Shown here piece after piece: positions 60,389 to 64,000 of a stretch of DNA of 64,000 nt (positions are counted from its first letter, which is position 1; every line of letters begins with the position of its first letter). The DNA is taken from contig NC_080712.1 of NCBI RefSeq assembly GCF_019097595.1, forward strand, positions 19,182,146 through 19,246,145. The letters run 5' to 3'. The notes below the pieces were generated by a model. The model was not told the origin of the DNA. It saw nothing but the letters and a program-made list of their open reading frames with translations, and did not search any database. Source of the DNA: Hemibagrus wyckioides. Its lineage: Eukaryota > Chordata > Actinopteri > Siluriformes > Bagridae. The position numbers and the translations under genes are program-made.

Positions 60389-61354
60389 CACTGCCCAAAA
60401 AAATTAAAGGAACACTTTAATCAGAGTATACCATCAAGTCAATTAAACTCTTGGGATATTGTTCTGGTCAGTTAAGTAGCAGAGGGGGTTGTTAATCAGT
60501 TTCAGCTGCTTTGGTGTTAATGAAATTAGCAACAGGTACACTAGATGGGCAACAATAAGACAACCCCCAAAACAGGAATGGTTTAACAGGAGGAGACCAC
60601 TGACGTTTTTCCCCTATTCATCTTTTCTCACTGTTTTTCACTAGTTTTGAATTTGTCTAGGGTCAGTGTCACTACTGGTAGCATGAGGCGATACCTAGAC
60701 TCTATAGAGTTTGCACAGGCACTCCAACTCCTCCAGGATGGCACATCAATACGTGCCATTGCCAGAAGGAGGAGATTCCAGGAGACAGGTAGTTACTCTA
60801 GGCCCTGTGCTCACTGCCCGGCACCATGGAGCTCGATTGGCATTTGCCATTGAACATCAGAATTGGCACGTCCGCCACTGGCGCCCTGTGCTTTTTACAG
60901 ATGAGAGCAGGTTCACCCTGAGCACATGTGACAGACGTGGGTCTGGAGAAGCCATGGAGAATTTTTATGCTGCCTGTAACATTGTTCAGCATGACTGGTT
61001 TGGTGGTGGGTCAGTAATGGTATGGGGAGGCATATCCATGGAGGTATGCACAGACCTGTACAGGCTAAACAATGGCACCCTGACTTGCAATTAGGTGTTG
61101 GGATGAAATGCTTGGAGTTGCTGCAATGAAATCTCAGCAAAATGGACTGGCATGCTGCATCATTTTTCCACTTTGATTTTTGGGGTGTCTTTGAATTCAG
61201 CCCTCTGTTGATAATTTTAAATTCCATCAAACGATGTGGCGTCCTTTTGTTCCTAACACATTACCCAGTCCATATCAGTATATATATCCAGCATGATATT
61301 TTTCCCTATTGAGATCTGATGTGTTTTCAAAGTGTTCCTTTAATTTGAGCAGTG
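60389..61354 (+). mobile_element. Tc1-like transposon with both inverted repeats and TA target duplications
   Basis: Left terminus cactgcccaaaaaaattaaa (60389 on) and right terminus, reverse-complemented, cactgctcaaattaaaggaa form inverted repeats of 26-30 bases. TA flanks both sides (60387-60388 and 61355-61356). Total 966 bases. The transposase is broken: a DNA-binding segment SIEFAQALQLLQDGTSIRAI (near 60701) lies in one frame. The catalytic segment lies in another, with AFAIEHQNWHVRHWRPVLFT, FTDESRFTLST (first catalytic Asp, about 60893-60925) and GGGSVMVWGGIS (about 61003). The second and third catalytic regions are deleted after 61094. This is the best-preserved ends-in copy in the window. 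Confidence 0.88.
60711..61094 (+). pseudogene. Truncated Tc1-like transposase frame
   Basis: 127-codon open frame inside the element above. The first 20 or so residues are out of frame relative to the real product. From about residue 32 it reads true transposase: LTARHHGARLAFAIEHQNWH, then the FTDESRF catalytic block and GGGSVMVWGGIS, ending at YRLNNGTLT where the coding region is cut. It lacks the DNARPH-type motif and the final acidic residue of the DD34E triad, so it cannot be catalytically active. Confidence 0.8.
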
Positions 61355-61356
61355 TA

Positions 61357-62512
61357 CTTTGACTCAAAAAACACAGATAAAATGACATTAATAGAACGAA
61401 CCACAGATGTTTCTGATATTCTAATTCTGTATGTTCTTCTTTCTGTCTTTTCCCCTCTGAAGAATTGAGTGAACTAAGAATTTTTTCAGCATCCAACGAA
61501 GAACTGAATCACTTCAAATCAATGAATTTACCACAGTTAAAACAAGGAATTGCCAAAGAATAGCTGCAGCCTAATGATGCAGCACTGTTATTTTTACAAC
61601 CAAGCCACTAATAGCAACAGACTCGTACACAGGCTCTAAGGCTGACCACTTTGTCAGAGACACCAGTGAAAACTGAGCCCATGATTTACTCTTGGTCCCT
61701 CCGCACCTTTACAAGGTGTAGTAAATATTTAGCAGACTGACCCCAAGTTCTTAGCAAGTATTAAGTTCTGTCATGAGCAGTGTGTTCTGAGCCGAACTGC
61801 AGTGTGGAACAAATAGATTTTCCACCTGAACCAATACGCCAGACCCCAGAGACTCTTCTGTCTCGTGCTCCCTCTCCACACACTTACCTGCTGTTCCCTT
61901 TCTACTTATGCTCCCACCTGGAACCAAAGCTGGATAACATTCTCTTTTGACAAAAGCAGAAAAATTTATAATATATAGTCAATGGCCCCATTTTCTATTA
62001 TGTCAAATGCTGATACAGAGTCTATATGGAAAAATCGGTACAGTCATCTGAATACTGTACAGTTCACACAGCTTATTGTGAGGAATGCACATTCACAGCA
62101 CACTGTACATACACTGTCCTAGGACTCCCCATGTTTATTATATGGCGATATATTCCTAGATAGTGTCTATTAGATTTTATTCGCGCCATAAACCTATTAA
62201 ACATCAGGAAAGTAATACAGGCAGGAGGTGTTTATACCTAGGTATTTATCCTTTTACTTCCACAGCCATTTGTGGAAAAAAAGTAGGAGGTCTAAACCTT
62301 GAACAGATTACAATGCTTTCAATTCTGTTGCAGGCAAAGAAGGTGATAAATAAAATCAATTAAATTACTAAATTTAGCCAGCATGAATATCTAGCCATGC
62401 CATCTAGACTAATTAATGTCCCTTCCATTTTTTCCATCCTTTGTAAATGCATCATTTTAAGAATTATTAAACCTATTTTTGTGTACATTGAACTTTATCT
62501 TTTTAATCTCAT
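61357..62512. other. Unassigned stretch
   Basis: Part 61490-61960 is compositionally balanced and free of simple repeats. No coding signal was recognised. Confidence 0.4.
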
Positions 62513-62800
62513 TTGAAGAACATGTCAAACATGCCTGGCCAGGACCACATCTTGTTCTGAACAAGCTTTTGGAAACTGGAGAACTATGAATTTTTTAGAC
62601 TCATAGTCACCTTTTTAAAGAATCTATCCTTGCTGCACAAGGGGCAAGGAACAAAAAAGGTTGAAGAAGTGACTATTGTTTTAAAAGAGAAAGAGAAATT
62701 CTTAGGATTTATAAGCTGCTATCAGAAGTTTGTTAGGGGTTTCAGCACCTTGGCTTCCCCTGAGACTTGAAATATTAAAGGAGAACACCAAGACTTACCC
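62513..62800 (+). mobile_element. Ty3/Gypsy pol fragment (end of reverse transcriptase)
   Basis: Plus strand: EEHVKHAWPGPHLVLNKLLE near 62515 (form EHVxHVRxVLQRLLExxL) and, from 62699, FLGFISCYQKFVRGFSTLAS followed by PET (form FLGFxxYYRRFVxGFSxxAxPL). These two blocks are adjacent in Gypsy pol and appear here in order, about 120 bases apart, with the stretch between them decayed. Opposite strand to the fragment at 59290-59420, so the two are either separate copies or a rearranged one. Confidence 0.65.
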
Positions 62801-64000
62801 ACTCTCAGGCCTAGGGATAAGCCCTGTTGGATTTTGGTTTGGCTTCTGGAGCTGTGACATCAGAGACATGATCCAAGATTTATAGGTTATCTCTGGCACT
62901 CTTCATGTTTTAAGAGTATTTAGAGTTGAACCACTCACAGAGTTAATAAATAATAATGACATATAGAGTTCAAAAATAGAGTTCTAAACCTTATTGATAG
63001 TTGGCTGTTTTTGACCCTTTGTCTCTTTGTGTTCTTGCAAACAATAATTTATGTTAAATGTATATAAAATACATATAACTGCATATTTTCTAGTTATTTG
63101 ATACTGTACATTTTAGAACAGTAGAGTTAATACATCTGTCAGAATGTTGCCTCTAGCATCCCCGTAAGAATTAGTGTCACGGTACCATAAAATTGTGATC
63201 CCAAGCTCCCAAACAGCAGCTCTCATGCCATGTTTGTTGAGCCTATTAATTAATTATTAAGCTACAGAATAACATATGGAGGGGGGTGTTCTGGTATTTT
63301 CTATATGGTTTGTCTTATGGACCACCAAAACCCAAATGTGCACAATCAAGAATATTTATTAAATCCAGATTACAATAGCCCACTGTTATTGTCACAGAAA
63401 TCAATTTCTTTAATTGGCAGTGAAATCATAGATCAATATTATGGACTCAGATAAGCATGGGCAACTTGTTTGCTATAAAAAGACACAAGTCACTGCGGAA
63501 ATGTCCTGCAGACAGCACCAAGTATAATTATTAAAACTGACCCAGATCAGTTAGAATTTCTGACAGGACAGTTCAGAGTACCAAACAGTTAGTGGAAGAG
63601 TTAAGCAATGAAAGTGGGTCACTCACTGAAGCAGCACACAATGCAACCTCCCCTGAATGCTAAATACATATGCAACTAACAAATCCAAAATGAATAAGAA
63701 AACCACAAAAAGAGCTCACAAAGTTGAGCTCTCTCTTGGACTGTTCAATTTGAGTGCATAATGTTAATACCGGAAATGTTAATACCGGAATAGTCAAGGA
63801 TAATTGTGGAGTATGTTTAATGAATGCCTAGAAGTACAAATTGTATATTAGACTCATTTTCCTACATGGCAATTAATTCACTCTGTATATGAAATGTATG
63901 TTGCAACCTAAAGTAATTAAAAAAGGCTCAGTCTAAAAGTCTTTAGCATGAGGAGAAAAACAAATAAGTGTGCAGTGGTAGGACTCTGGAAAAGTAAAGA
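62801..64000. other. Unassigned stretch with a 2 x 15-bp tandem at 63761-63790
   Basis: No gene recognised. Two exact copies of ATGTTAATACCGGAA occur at 63761-63775 and 63776-63790. Confidence 0.45.

Overview
The window is vertebrate nuclear DNA, almost certainly from a teleost fish. It is AT-rich, has no long open reading frame and no operon-like gene packing. It is crowded with decayed teleost interspersed repeats: Tc1/mariner-like DNA transposons of several families, L2-, Rex1- and RTE-like LINE fragments, DANA/HE1-type tRNA-derived SINEs, Gypsy pol scraps and many (CA)n, (CT)n and (CTAT)n microsatellites. The abundance of Tc1-like copies and the SINE subfamily fit a catfish-like (siluriform) genome, but that is inference from remembered repeat families and was not tested.

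Layout. 1-5.5 kb: a minus-strand Tc1-like relic, an L2-like LINE tail, a 109-bp (CTAT)n tract, a tail-to-tail SINE pair and a second L2-like 3' end. 6-14.7 kb: solo-LTR-like stretches, a Rex1-like LINE split by a second LINE 3' end, a SINE split by an LTR-like insert, and a Sleeping-Beauty-type Tc1 element with internal loss. 14.7-19 kb is mostly unassigned. 19-19.5 kb holds the 5' half of another Tc1 family. 20.2-21.8 kb is the least repeat-like part: a CA-flanked inverted-repeat unit, then a CpG-dense island of about 650 bp whose minus strand offers an ATG directly abutting a GTGAGT donor, a plausible first exon and promoter. 22.3-28.9 kb: Tc1 C-terminal relics, an RTE-like LINE and a minus-strand L2 end. 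31.9-34.8 kb: a low-confidence set of minus-strand exon candidates with compatible phases. 34-40.4 kb: two further Tc1-like copies, a short internally deleted element with TA duplications and a SINE. 44-48.7 kb: other dispersed repeats and a decayed coding fossil of an unnamed, widely dispersed protein family. 50.5-54.3 kb: a SINE head, a Rex1-like LINE, a SINE and a Tc1 relic. 59.3-62.8 kb: Gypsy fragments on opposite strands flanking a Tc1-like element with both terminal inverted repeats and TA target duplications.

No intact protein-coding gene is demonstrated. Almost everything recognisable is mobile DNA in decay, several copies nested in one another, which gives relative insertion ages. 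Parts that could belong to host genes are the CpG island near 21.1-21.76 kb and the exon candidates near 25.7 and 32-35 kb. The rest looks intronic or intergenic. Family names rest on remembered consensus sequences and need a RepeatMasker or BLAST check.
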